Source: Chitinophagaceae bacterium UBA2467 (GTDB lineage Bacteria; Bacteroidota; Bacteroidia; Chitinophagales; Chitinophagaceae). Taken from it: a DNA stretch of 21,981 nucleotides. Location: contig DDPN01000107.1 in the NCBI GenBank assembly GCA_002342205.1, forward strand, positions 382 to 22,362. The letters are read 5' to 3'. The notes under the pieces were generated by a model that worked only from the letters and a program-made list of their open reading frames with translations, was not told the origin of the DNA and ran no database searches. This document shows, piece by piece, positions 1 to 6,580 of the stretch. Position 1 is the stretch's first letter. Each line of letters opens with the position of its first letter. Both the position numbers and the translations under genes were made by a program.

Positions 1-84
1 GCAGTTGTGTCAACAGCAGCAGCAGTTGTGTCAACAGCAGCAGCAGTTGTGTCAACAGTTGCAGCAGTTGTGTCAGCAGCAGGA
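1..84. repeat. 21-base in-frame tandem repeat
   Basis: At least four head-to-tail copies of a 21-base unit (consensus on the plus strand gcagttgtgtcaacagcagc plus a) begin at the window edge. The third and fourth copies carry a few substitutions. Because 21 is a multiple of three, gain or loss of a unit would change the lipoprotein tail by seven residues without a frameshift. The array may continue to the left of the window. Confidence 0.9.
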
Positions 85-155
85 GTAGCTTCTCCACCGC
101 CATTGCAAGCTACCAAAGTAGCAGCGATGAAGGCAATTGCAAAAAACTTCTTCAT
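1..155 (-). CDS. Repeat-rich lipoprotein, 3' part beyond the window
   Basis: This is the first 51 codons of a leftward gene whose end lies outside the window. The N-terminus (MKKFFAIAFIAATLVAC) is a type II signal peptide with lipobox L-V-A-C, so Cys17 would be lipidated and the protein anchored in the envelope. A GGGE linker follows, then a seven-residue unit close to VDTTAAA that repeats at least four times up to the edge. Such Ala/Thr/Asp-rich tails are flexible and low-complexity, and no catalytic domain can be seen. Short lipoproteins like this are common in Bacteroidota and usually have no known function. The gene is divergent from the sigma factor gene with 142 bases between the starts, but nothing shows that the two are functionally linked. 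Confidence 0.8.
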   Translation of the reverse strand, partial: MKKFFAIAFIAATLVACNGGGEATPAADTTAATVDTTAAAVDTTAAAVDTT

Positions 156-215
156 TTGGTTTAGTTTTTGTGTTTTGTGAAATATTTCGCGAATTTATAC
201 CCTTTTTTGCAAAAG

Positions 216-261
216 GTAACCCGTTATGGCTGATTTTTTTTTAGAATCCACCCCGGGTTAC
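216..261. promoter_or_regulatory. Inverted GTAACCCG/CGGGTTAC pair in the divergent intergenic region
   Basis: Perfect 8-base arms lie at 216-223 (gtaacccg) and 254-261 (cgggttac), separated by 30 bases that include a run of ten T. The left arm directly follows a second small dyad (ccttttttgcaaaagg, 201-216). The arms contain the AAC trinucleotide typical of ECF -35 elements, one facing each gene. They could therefore be autoregulatory ECF sites or an operator. That role is inferred: no clear -10 partner was found. Confidence 0.4.
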
Positions 262-297
262 TATTTTTAAAAACTTGTATTAAAAAAAGAGCGGATC

Positions 298-873
298 GTG
301 AAACCTGAATTGATAGACAACGACCTACTTAAAGGGCTGGCGGAGGGAGATCGGAAGAGTATTGAATTGATTTACAAGAGTCATTTCAATATGATCCAGA
401 CCCTGGTCATCAATAATAGTGGGTCATCAGATGACGCGAGAGATATATTTCAGGAGGCACTAGTAGTTCTTTATGAGAAAGTTCAGATGGGTTCCTTTGA
501 ATTGAACTGTCAGCTTAAAACCTATCTCTATTCGGTTTGCAAAAGATTGTGGCTCAAAAGGTTACAGCAAAACAGCCGATACGTTACACCAGACGTAGAG
601 GTGGAATTAACGGTGAGTGTGGAAGAAGACATGGCTGCACACGAAAAAAGAGATGCCGATTATGAACTGATGAATAAGGCCATTGGAAACCTGGGTGAAC
701 CCTGCAAAAGCTTGTTGGAGGCCTATTACATCAACAAAATGAATATGCAGGACATCGCTTCGCAGTTTGGGTATACCAATGCGGACAATGCCAAAAACCA
801 GAAATACAAATGCCTAATGCGTTTGAAAAAGATATTCTTTACGCAGTATAAAAATGGAAATGAAAATGGATGA
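298..873 (+). CDS. ECF-type RNA polymerase sigma factor
   Basis: A 191-residue sigma-70 family protein of ECF size, containing only regions 2 and 4. Region 2 spans about residues 20-95, with the core-binding segment DARDIFQEALVVLYEK near 46-61 followed by an aromatic/basic stretch (KTYLYSVCKRLWLKR). Region 4 spans about 122-180, with the -35-reading helix-turn-helix near 148-174 (MQDIASQFGYTNADNAKNQKYKC). The ECF fold is recognised from the general pattern; the subgroup is not assigned. Translation starts at GTG; the next in-frame Met (residue 32) would remove part of region 2. The stop lies inside the next gene (20-base overlap), so the two are translationally coupled. The partner's cytoplasmic N-terminus is a plausible anti-sigma for this protein. 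Confidence 0.9.
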   Translation: MKPELIDNDLLKGLAEGDRKSIELIYKSHFNMIQTLVINNSGSSDDARDIFQEALVVLYEKVQMGSFELNCQLKTYLYSVCKRLWLKRLQQNSRYVTPDVEVELTVSVEEDMAAHEKRDADYELMNKAIGNLGEPCKSLLEAYYINKMNMQDIASQFGYTNADNAKNQKYKCLMRLKKIFFTQYKNGNENG

Positions 874-1969
874 GTTGCGGTTATTGGATTCGGTAGAACG
901 TTACATCAGAGGAGAAATGAATCCTGATGAGCGCGTGCAGTTTGAGCAATTGCGTAAAAGCAATGCCGAGGTTGATCAATTGGTGGTTGAGCATACTTTT
1001 TTTCTACAGCAAATGAACCGACTGGGAGAAAGAAAGCGTTTTCGGACATTACTCAATGATATTCACCTTCATTTAGCGGAGGAGGGGCAAATCAATTCTG
1101 CCCGCCTACAAGGAAAAGCAAGAGTAGTTTATCTATGGAACCGCTACAAACGTGTCAGTGCCATTGCCGCGTCTATTGCAGTGATCACTACACTTGTACT
1201 TACTTCTCTTGTGTGGATTATTTCACCAAACTCTCCGCACACAAAATTTGAGGAGCTCAATAAAAAGTTTTCTCTACTGGAAGACAAAACACGCAAACAG
1301 GCTTCCGAAATTGATCGAATCAAAAAGAAAACAAGTTCTGTTCCGCAAAATATTCCATTCACCACAGGAGGAACTGGATTTATGATCGACACGAAAGGAT
1401 ATCTTGTTACCAATGCCCACGTAATTGAAGACGCCAAACAAATCGCGATACAAAATAATAGAGGAGAATATCTTGTAAAAGTTGTCTATCAAGATGTAGA
1501 AAGAGATCTTGCTATTTTAAAAGTTGATGACGAAAACTTCAAATCCTATAGCAACCTTCCCTATGGGTTTAGCAAACAAGCTGGAAAGCTAGCAGAACCC
1601 ATTTTTACGTTAGGATACCCCCGCAATGAAGTGGTGTATAGCCAGGGATATTTGAGTGCTCGTACCGGATACAACGGCGACACATTAAGTTGCCAAATTG
1701 AAATCGCTGCTAATCGAGGAAATAGCGGCAGTCCAATTTTAAATAAGCGAGGTGAAGTAATCGGAATTCTCAACGGAAGACAAACTGACGCACAAGGATT
1801 TGCATTTGCTGTTCAGAGCAAGTATATCCTCGACGTAATTGAAACCATGAAAAAAGAAACAGAAATAACTTCTGTACGTATACCTTCCCGTTCTTTAATT
1901 AATGGTCTGGATAGAACAGAGCAAGTAAAAAGAGTACAGGACTACGTTTACATGGTTAAAGTAAACTAA
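854..1969 (+). CDS. Membrane anti-sigma-like protein fused to trypsin/HtrA-type serine protease
   Basis: A 371-residue single-pass membrane protein. Residues 1-95 are charged, helical and lack Cys, and resemble the short cytoplasmic anti-sigma N-termini that accompany Bacteroidota ECF factors (RYIRGEMNPDERVQFEQL, 17-34). A transmembrane helix lies at about 101-124 and a short coiled-coil-like segment at 131-158. A chymotrypsin-fold protease domain follows from about 170, with a visible triad: His189 in TNAHV, Asp218 in RDLAILKV and Ser291 in GNSGSP. No PDZ domain follows; about 60 residues remain after the protease core. With the N-terminus inside, the protease would sit in the periplasm. The gene overlaps the sigma gene by 20 bases, and its stop overlaps the convergent neighbour by 4. 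The protease call is firm; the anti-sigma role is inferred from position and N-terminal character. Met5 is an alternative start. Confidence 0.85.
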   Translation: MEMKMDELRLLDSVERYIRGEMNPDERVQFEQLRKSNAEVDQLVVEHTFFLQQMNRLGERKRFRTLLNDIHLHLAEEGQINSARLQGKARVVYLWNRYKRVSAIAASIAVITTLVLTSLVWIISPNSPHTKFEELNKKFSLLEDKTRKQASEIDRIKKKTSSVPQNIPFTTGGTGFMIDTKGYLVTNAHVIEDAKQIAIQNNRGEYLVKVVYQDVERDLAILKVDDENFKSYSNLPYGFSKQAGKLAEPIFTLGYPRNEVVYSQGYLSARTGYNGDTLSCQIEIAANRGNSGSPILNKRGEVIGILNGRQTDAQGFAFAVQSKYILDVIETMKKETEITSVRIPSRSLINGLDRTEQVKRVQDYVYMVKVN

Positions 1970-2862
1970 GCCCAAATTGATTGCGGATACTCCCCTGCAT
2001 CAATCAGTTGCTGTAAACTATTTTGCACAAATGGTGCATCCTCTTTGTAAGTGACACCAAACCAATTTGAGGTAGTAGATACCACTTTCACGGTACCGCC
2101 CTCCTTTATGAATTGATCAGCAACCAAGGGTATAAAGAATTCTGACTTCAATTCTTGTCCATTCTCTTTCAAAAAAGAGGCGAACTGTCTTTCTGTATGT
2201 GAAAAAAAGGAAGGATCAAAGCACCAAAAATTCATAGAGACTTTTGTGTCTTCACCAAGTGTTGATGGTGTTAACCCATCCTCACAAGTGATTGCATGAT
2301 CAACCCTTGCAATATTGATTCGTTCTGTAATTCCAGCCAAATCTCCCTGCTGGTCAAGCATACACACTCCTCTATTGACCGTACCATATGCTGACAGAGT
2401 GGAAGTGAGATCATAGCCTACAATTGCATATGTAGAAGCAGTACAAGACTGCTGCAAAAATTGAGCAGCTTGTTCAAAAGCATTGCGACCATAAAAATCA
2501 TCAGCATTAATCACTGCAAAGGGCTCTTTCACTACCTCCTTTGCACAGAGCACAGCATGCGCCGTTCCCCAAGGTTTAGTGCGTTCTGCAGGAAATGAAT
2601 AGCCATTTATGTGAGAGTCCAACTCTTGGAATACATATTCAGTTTGAATGCGCCCTTTTAGTTTTGGCTCAAATAAAGATTGAAACTGTTCTGCAAACTG
2701 ACTTCTGATGATAAATACTACTTTCCCAAACCCTGCTCGAATGGCATCATAAATTGAATAATCCATGATGGTTTCTCCAGCAGGGCCAAATGATTGAACT
2801 TGCTTCATACTTCCATAACGAGAGGCCATGCCAGCCGCCAGAATTACCAGGGTGGGTTTCAT
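1966..2862 (-). CDS. Sugar-phosphate nucleotidyltransferase-like protein
   Basis: A 298-residue protein of the NTP_transferase (GT-A-like) superfamily, which makes nucleotide-activated sugars from NTP and sugar 1-phosphate. The signature loop LAAGMASRYGSMKQ lies at residues 8-21. GTAHAVL at 99-105 resembles the base/sugar-contacting segment, and NADDFYG at 119-125 provides the Mg-binding Asp. The start was set at the ATG at 2862 (MKPTLVILAAG), not the longer frame reaching 2931, because the extra 23 residues are not family-like and the frame would run through a perfect -7 box (TAAATTTG). The exact substrate cannot be read from the sequence. The gene is divergent from the PLP enzyme with 51 bases between the starts, and its stop overlaps the upstream protease gene by 4 bases. 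Confidence 0.85.
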   Translation of the reverse strand: MKPTLVILAAGMASRYGSMKQVQSFGPAGETIMDYSIYDAIRAGFGKVVFIIRSQFAEQFQSLFEPKLKGRIQTEYVFQELDSHINGYSFPAERTKPWGTAHAVLCAKEVVKEPFAVINADDFYGRNAFEQAAQFLQQSCTASTYAIVGYDLTSTLSAYGTVNRGVCMLDQQGDLAGITERINIARVDHAITCEDGLTPSTLGEDTKVSMNFWCFDPSFFSHTERQFASFLKENGQELKSEFFIPLVADQFIKEGGTVKVVSTTSNWFGVTYKEDAPFVQNSLQQLIDAGEYPQSIWA

Positions 2863-2880
2863 AGGATAAATTTTGCCGGG

Positions 2881-2888
2881 CAAATTTA
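2881..2888 (-). promoter_or_regulatory. -7 box TAAATTTG for the nucleotidyltransferase
   Basis: An exact match on the minus strand to the Bacteroidota housekeeping -7 consensus TAnnTTTG, 18 bases before the ATG at 2862. No TTG was found at the usual distance for a -33 element. Confidence 0.6.
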
Positions 2889-2892
2889 CACG

Positions 2893-2900
2893 TAATTTCG
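2893..2900 (+). promoter_or_regulatory. -7 box TAATTTCG for the PLP enzyme
   Basis: Matches TAnnTTTG at five of six fixed positions and lies 13 bases before the ATG at 2914. A TTTG at 2872-2875 with a 17-base spacer could be the -33 element. It would overlap the minus-strand promoter, so the two promoters may exclude each other. Confidence 0.5.
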
Positions 2901-2913
2901 ACAATCGCTTTGC

Positions 2914-3807
2914 ATGCAACTTATTCAACAAAATTTAGCCACCATTGATCCAATTGTACTGGATGAATTGTCCGCTCAAGGACTTATTGCCGAAGTTTTG
3001 AGATTAGACAAAGTGCATCCAGTAATTTCTGGAAACAAATGGTTCAAATTGCAATTTTATTTACAGGAAGCAGTACAGTCAAATAAGAAACATATACTCA
3101 CTTACGGGGGGCCCTGGTCTAATCACCTGGTTGCAACGGCAGCGGCCTGCAAGGAATTGGGATTACGATGTACCGGTGTTGTGAGAGGGGAATCGCCTAA
3201 ACAACTCACCCCAACACTACAAGAGGCAGCGTCGTGGGGCATGAAAATTGAATTTATTTCAAGAGCAGATTATTCAACTCAAAAAAGAAAATACAGCAGT
3301 ACGCAGTCTGATCTATATGTTATTCCAGAAGGCGGGTATGGAAAACTTGGAGTGAAGGGAGCAGCCACACTTTTTTCTTTAACCAAAGAAAAGTCATACA
3401 CACATCTACTTTGTGCCGTTGGAACTGGGACCATGCTAGCAGGTCTACTTACAATGGCACCTAAAAGTTGTCAATGCATAGGCATCCCTGTACTCAACGG
3501 AGCAAATGCGCTTGAAGAGGCAATTCAGCTACAGACCGCTTCCGATAAAAAAAACTGGAGACTGGAAACAGGATTTGAATGGGGCGGCTACGCAAAACAT
3601 CCTCCGCAACTAATACAGTTCATGAATTCTTTTTTTAAGAAAACTAATATTCCCACTGACATTGTATACACGGGCAAACTTTTTTACGCCTTTACCCAAT
3701 TAGTTGAGAAAAATTATTTTGAAAAAAATAGCCGCATTTTATTAATACATAGCGGAGGATTACAGGGAAATCGATCCCTTTCTGCGAGTCAACTTGATTT
3801 TAGCTGA
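2914..3807 (+). CDS. PLP-dependent ACC deaminase/D-cysteine desulfhydrase family protein
   Basis: A 297-residue fold-type II PLP enzyme. The Schiff-base lysine is Lys42 in SGNKWFKL (39-46), followed by TYGGPWSNHLVATAAACKE, the substrate/PLP-contacting Ser-Asn-His loop of this family. A glycine-rich phosphate-binding loop (AVGTGTMLAGL) lies in the middle and HSGG near the C-terminus. The family includes 1-aminocyclopropane-1-carboxylate deaminase, D-cysteine desulfhydrase and related amino-acid deaminases. At 297 residues it is somewhat short (usually about 300-340), as in many Bacteroidota members, and the true substrate is not evident. It is probably transcribed alone from its own promoter. 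The ATG at 2914 gives a natural N-terminus. Confidence 0.85.
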   Translation: MQLIQQNLATIDPIVLDELSAQGLIAEVLRLDKVHPVISGNKWFKLQFYLQEAVQSNKKHILTYGGPWSNHLVATAAACKELGLRCTGVVRGESPKQLTPTLQEAASWGMKIEFISRADYSTQKRKYSSTQSDLYVIPEGGYGKLGVKGAATLFSLTKEKSYTHLLCAVGTGTMLAGLLTMAPKSCQCIGIPVLNGANALEEAIQLQTASDKKNWRLETGFEWGGYAKHPPQLIQFMNSFFKKTNIPTDIVYTGKLFYAFTQLVEKNYFEKNSRILLIHSGGLQGNRSLSASQLDFS

Positions 3808-3824
3808 CAGCTGCGCTTCCTTTG

Positions 3825-3832
3825 TATCTTTG
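3825..3832 (+). promoter_or_regulatory. -7 box TATCTTTG for the secreted protein at 3854
   Basis: An exact TAnnTTTG match 21 bases before the ATG at 3854. It lies inside the longer open frame that begins at 3794, which argues for the later start. No good -33 TTG is seen at 17-23 bases. Confidence 0.6.
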
Positions 3833-3853
3833 TATAGTCCTGCTTTACCTATT

Positions 3854-4795
3854 ATGCCAGCAAATCGATTATTCAACCTTGTTTTTTTAATATTTAGTCA
3901 GCTATTTAATCCATTGCTCGCACAAAATCCTCTTCCTGATTTTACGGTAAAAGATATTGGGAGAGATCGCTATGTGATCAGCTGGATCAACAATTATCCT
4001 TACACCGCACAAATTACTATTCAACGTTCTTTTGACAGTACTAGAGGCTTTAAGAGTATTCTAACAGTTCCAGATCCAACTACCAAACAAAATGGATATG
4101 CAGATAATAAGGCTATTAATGACCACATGTATTACCGGCTGTACATATTGTTGGACAATGGCCATTATTTATTCTCTGCTGCAAAAAAGCCTGTAAAAGA
4201 TTTTACCACAGAAGAATCGAGTGAAAATAAGAAGCCTATAGCACCCCAAACTCCCTTAGAGATTGAAGAAAAAAAAGCAGCCCCTGAAATCAATTCAAAA
4301 AAAGAACCTTTACAAAAAGTAATTGAGGATCCCATTTCTGTTCAAACAAAAACAACTTCAGTTATACCCCCTACACTCATTGAAAAGTCAACAAAACAAG
4401 ATAGTGTTAGTGCCAGCAGCACGCCACTCCTAGAAGTGAAAAGAATTGAACCTGTAGTGCATAAAATCATTCCTGATCGAGCAGGAGACTCTGCTAAAAT
4501 GCCCACAGCTGTTACAACAAAGGAGGAGCCCAATGCATTTGCCCCCTCGCTCTATGTCTTTTCACACCCCGATGGAAATATTAGGATCCAAGTTCCTAAT
4601 CGTGCGCGATTAGCACGTTATAGAATCAAATTTTATGAATCAGACCAGCGGTTTCTATTTGAATTAAAAAATCTACCCGCACCCAGTTTTCAGCTAGATA
4701 AAATAAATTTTCTACATGCTGGATGGTTCTTATTCGAATTGTACGAGGATAGTCGGCTTATTGAAAAACACAAAGTGTATCTCGATAAACCCTAA
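3854..4795 (+). CDS. Secreted protein of unknown function with Fn3-like N-terminal domain
   Basis: A 313-residue exported protein that I cannot assign to a function. A signal peptide covers residues 1 to about 24 (MPANRLFNLVFLIFSQLFNPLLAQ). The next 80 residues (FTVKDIGRDRYVISWINNYP onward, through YYRLYILLDNGHYLFS) have the alternating pattern of a fibronectin-III-like beta sandwich. A long linker of Glu, Lys, Pro, Ser and Thr follows (about 115-235). The last 80 residues form another beta-rich module (YVFSHPDGNIRIQVPN to HKVYLDKP), reminiscent of C-terminal sorting or adhesion domains. The longer frame from 3794 is rejected because its extra 20 residues precede the signal peptide and overlap the -7 box. 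The stop directly abuts the stop of lipB, which is convergent. Confidence 0.7.
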   Translation: MPANRLFNLVFLIFSQLFNPLLAQNPLPDFTVKDIGRDRYVISWINNYPYTAQITIQRSFDSTRGFKSILTVPDPTTKQNGYADNKAINDHMYYRLYILLDNGHYLFSAAKKPVKDFTTEESSENKKPIAPQTPLEIEEKKAAPEINSKKEPLQKVIEDPISVQTKTTSVIPPTLIEKSTKQDSVSASSTPLLEVKRIEPVVHKIIPDRAGDSAKMPTAVTTKEEPNAFAPSLYVFSHPDGNIRIQVPNRARLARYRIKFYESDQRFLFELKNLPAPSFQLDKINFLHAGWFLFELYEDSRLIEKHKVYLDKP

Positions 4796-5482
4796 TCAAG
4801 TGTAGCTGATTTCTACTCCAAATACCTGCTCAAATTTCTTTAGCACTTTTTCTTTTACTTCAGCAACTGTTAAGGTTACGCCAAGTTCTTTTTGCAATGA
4901 GGTTACAGACTTGTCTGGTATTCCACAAGGGATTATATGATTGAAATAAGAAAGGTCATTTGAAATATTTAAGGCAAATCCGTGCATGGTAATCCACCGA
5001 CTACAACGTACACCCATTGCGCAGATTTTTCTAGCCCGACCGGGAATACCCGGGTCTAACCATACTCCTGTTTCCCCCGAGGAACGCTCCCCTTTTAAAC
5101 CATATTCTTGCAGCGTAAGTATTATGACTTCTTCCAACTCACGTAAATAACGTCCAATATCTCTATAAAACTGTTCCAGGTCAAAAATGGGATACCCAAC
5201 TAGTTGCCCTGGTCCATGATAGGTAATATCACCTCCACGATTAGTCTGAAAAAAGGCAATTTGACGCTCCTGCATTTCTTGCTCATCAATCAACACATGC
5301 TCGCGCTTTCCACTCTTACCTAGCGTGTAAACGGGAGGATGCTCAACAAACAATAAATGATGCGCAGGAACCAAACCTTGCGCTTTTTGCGCAATACTCT
5401 GTTGAAGTATGTTTTCCTGCAGATCCCAAGCCTGCTGATAATCGAGCAAACCGAGATCCCTATATAACACTTGAGGAGTCAT
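4796..5482 (-). CDS. lipB: Octanoyltransferase LipB
   Basis: A 228-residue cytoplasmic enzyme that moves the octanoyl group from acyl carrier protein to lipoyl domains of 2-oxoacid dehydrogenases and the glycine cleavage system, the first step of endogenous lipoate synthesis. Visible motifs are HPPVYTLGKSG, the RGGDITYHGPGQLVGYPI signature (82-99), the catalytic Lys152 in RKICAMGVR and the catalytic Cys186 in IIPCGI. Length fits the family. The ATG at 5482 was chosen over a TTG at 5491 because a perfect -7 box ends 6 bases before it, suggesting a leaderless mRNA. lipA is not in the window. Confidence 0.95.
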   Translation of the reverse strand: MTPQVLYRDLGLLDYQQAWDLQENILQQSIAQKAQGLVPAHHLLFVEHPPVYTLGKSGKREHVLIDEQEMQERQIAFFQTNRGGDITYHGPGQLVGYPIFDLEQFYRDIGRYLRELEEVIILTLQEYGLKGERSSGETGVWLDPGIPGRARKICAMGVRCSRWITMHGFALNISNDLSYFNHIIPCGIPDKSVTSLQKELGVTLTVAEVKEKVLKKFEQVFGVEISYT

Positions 5483-5488
5483 GAATTG

Positions 5489-5496
5489 CAAATTTA
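5489..5496 (-). promoter_or_regulatory. -7 box TAAATTTG for lipB
   Basis: An exact TAnnTTTG on the minus strand, 6 bases before the lipB ATG. The transcript would then begin at or within a few bases of the start codon. The longer TTG start at 5491 would lie inside this box. Confidence 0.6.
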
Positions 5497-5515
5497 CCTA
5501 CAAAGTTTGAAGCTT

Positions 5516-5523
5516 TACCTTTG
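5516..5523 (+). promoter_or_regulatory. -7 box TACCTTTG for the pseudouridine synthase
   Basis: An exact TAnnTTTG match with only 5 bases to the ATG at 5529, implying a leaderless or nearly leaderless transcript. It faces the lipB promoter across 19 bases. Confidence 0.6.
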
Positions 5524-5528
5524 CGATT

Positions 5529-6575
5529 ATGAACAACGAAACGCTCGATCAAAAATTGGATAGTTCAGATGAACTATTTGAGCGCTTTTCCTTACAAGTT
5601 GACAAAGGGCAAGAAGCCCTCCGTATTGATAAGTTTTTAGCTAACCGCATCGAAGGAGCTAGTCGTAACAAACTCCAGCAAGCCATGAACCTGGGAATGG
5701 TCCAGGTAAATGGGTTACCCGTCAAAGCCAATTACAAGATAAAACCACAGGATCAAATTGTAATTTATTCTGATATAAGCCCAGAACAAACTGAGGTTAC
5801 ACCCGAAAAGATGGACCTCAATATAGTGTATGAGGATACTGCACTGATGGTCCTAAACAAACCTGCAGGAATGGTAGTTCATCCAGGCAGTGGCAACTAT
5901 CATGGAACATTATTAAATGGCGTAGCCTGGTATTTACAGCAAAACAACCCGGCCCTCTCGGAAGAAACATTGCCTCGCTTTGGCATGGTTCATCGAATCG
6001 ATAAAAACACAAGCGGTTTGCTAGTACTAGCAAAAACAGATGTAGCAATGCGACAGTTAGCCAAACAATTTTTTGACCACACGGTGAAAAGAGAATACGT
6101 CGCATTGGTGTGGGGAAATGTAGAAAATGATAGCGGAACTATTCGCGCACACGTTGGAAGACATCAACGATTTAGAAAACTATTTGAAGCATACCCAGAT
6201 GGAGAACACGGCAAAGAAGCAATTACCCATTATGAAGTGCTAGAAAGATTTGGGTATGTAACGCTTATTCGATGCAAACTGGAAACTGGTCGTACGCACC
6301 AGATACGCGTGCATATGAAATATCTGGGCCACCCCTTATTCAGTGATGACTTTTATGGGGGTGATAAGATTGTGAAAGGAACAATTTATGCGCGCTATAA
6401 ACAATTTGTAGAAAACTGCTTTGCAATTTGCAATCGCCAAGCACTTCATGCACGAACATTAGGATTTATTCATCCAGTTACAGAAGCGGCTTTACACTTT
6501 GAATGTCCCGTTCCTTCTGATATGGAAGAGGTAATTGAAAAGTGGAGAAAGTATGCTACTACCCTTCCCCGCTAA
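5529..6575 (+). CDS. RluA/RluD-type 23S rRNA or tRNA pseudouridine synthase
   Basis: A 348-residue RNA-modifying enzyme. An N-terminal S4 RNA-binding domain lies at about 30-80 (LRIDKFLANRI, VQVNGLPVKANYKIKPQD), followed by the RluA catalytic domain. The catalytic aspartate is Asp158 in MVHRIDKNTSGLLVLAKT. Other conserved blocks are LNKPAGMVVHPG (109-120) and LETGRTHQIRVHMKYLGHPL near the C-terminus. The S4 plus catalytic domain layout and the length match RluD, which modifies helix 69 of 23S rRNA, but Bacteroidota carry several RluA paralogues and the target is not certain. It is divergent from lipB and convergent with the next gene, 5 bases from its stop. Confidence 0.93.
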   Translation: MNNETLDQKLDSSDELFERFSLQVDKGQEALRIDKFLANRIEGASRNKLQQAMNLGMVQVNGLPVKANYKIKPQDQIVIYSDISPEQTEVTPEKMDLNIVYEDTALMVLNKPAGMVVHPGSGNYHGTLLNGVAWYLQQNNPALSEETLPRFGMVHRIDKNTSGLLVLAKTDVAMRQLAKQFFDHTVKREYVALVWGNVENDSGTIRAHVGRHQRFRKLFEAYPDGEHGKEAITHYEVLERFGYVTLIRCKLETGRTHQIRVHMKYLGHPLFSDDFYGGDKIVKGTIYARYKQFVENCFAICNRQALHARTLGFIHPVTEAALHFECPVPSDMEEVIEKWRKYATTLPR

Positions 6576-6580
6576 AACAG

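Noticed and set aside
1..84. Regularly spaced repeats as a possible CRISPR array
   Set aside because: The 21-base units are directly head to tail without unique spacers and are in frame with a lipoprotein coding region.
854..873. Sigma and protease genes as one gene broken by a frameshift
   Set aside because: Both proteins are complete with natural ends. A 20-base overlap is normal translational coupling for sigma/anti-sigma pairs.
5483..5491. Extended lipB start at TTG 5491
   Set aside because: The TTG lies inside the exact -7 box, and the ATG at 5482 gives a normal N-terminus.
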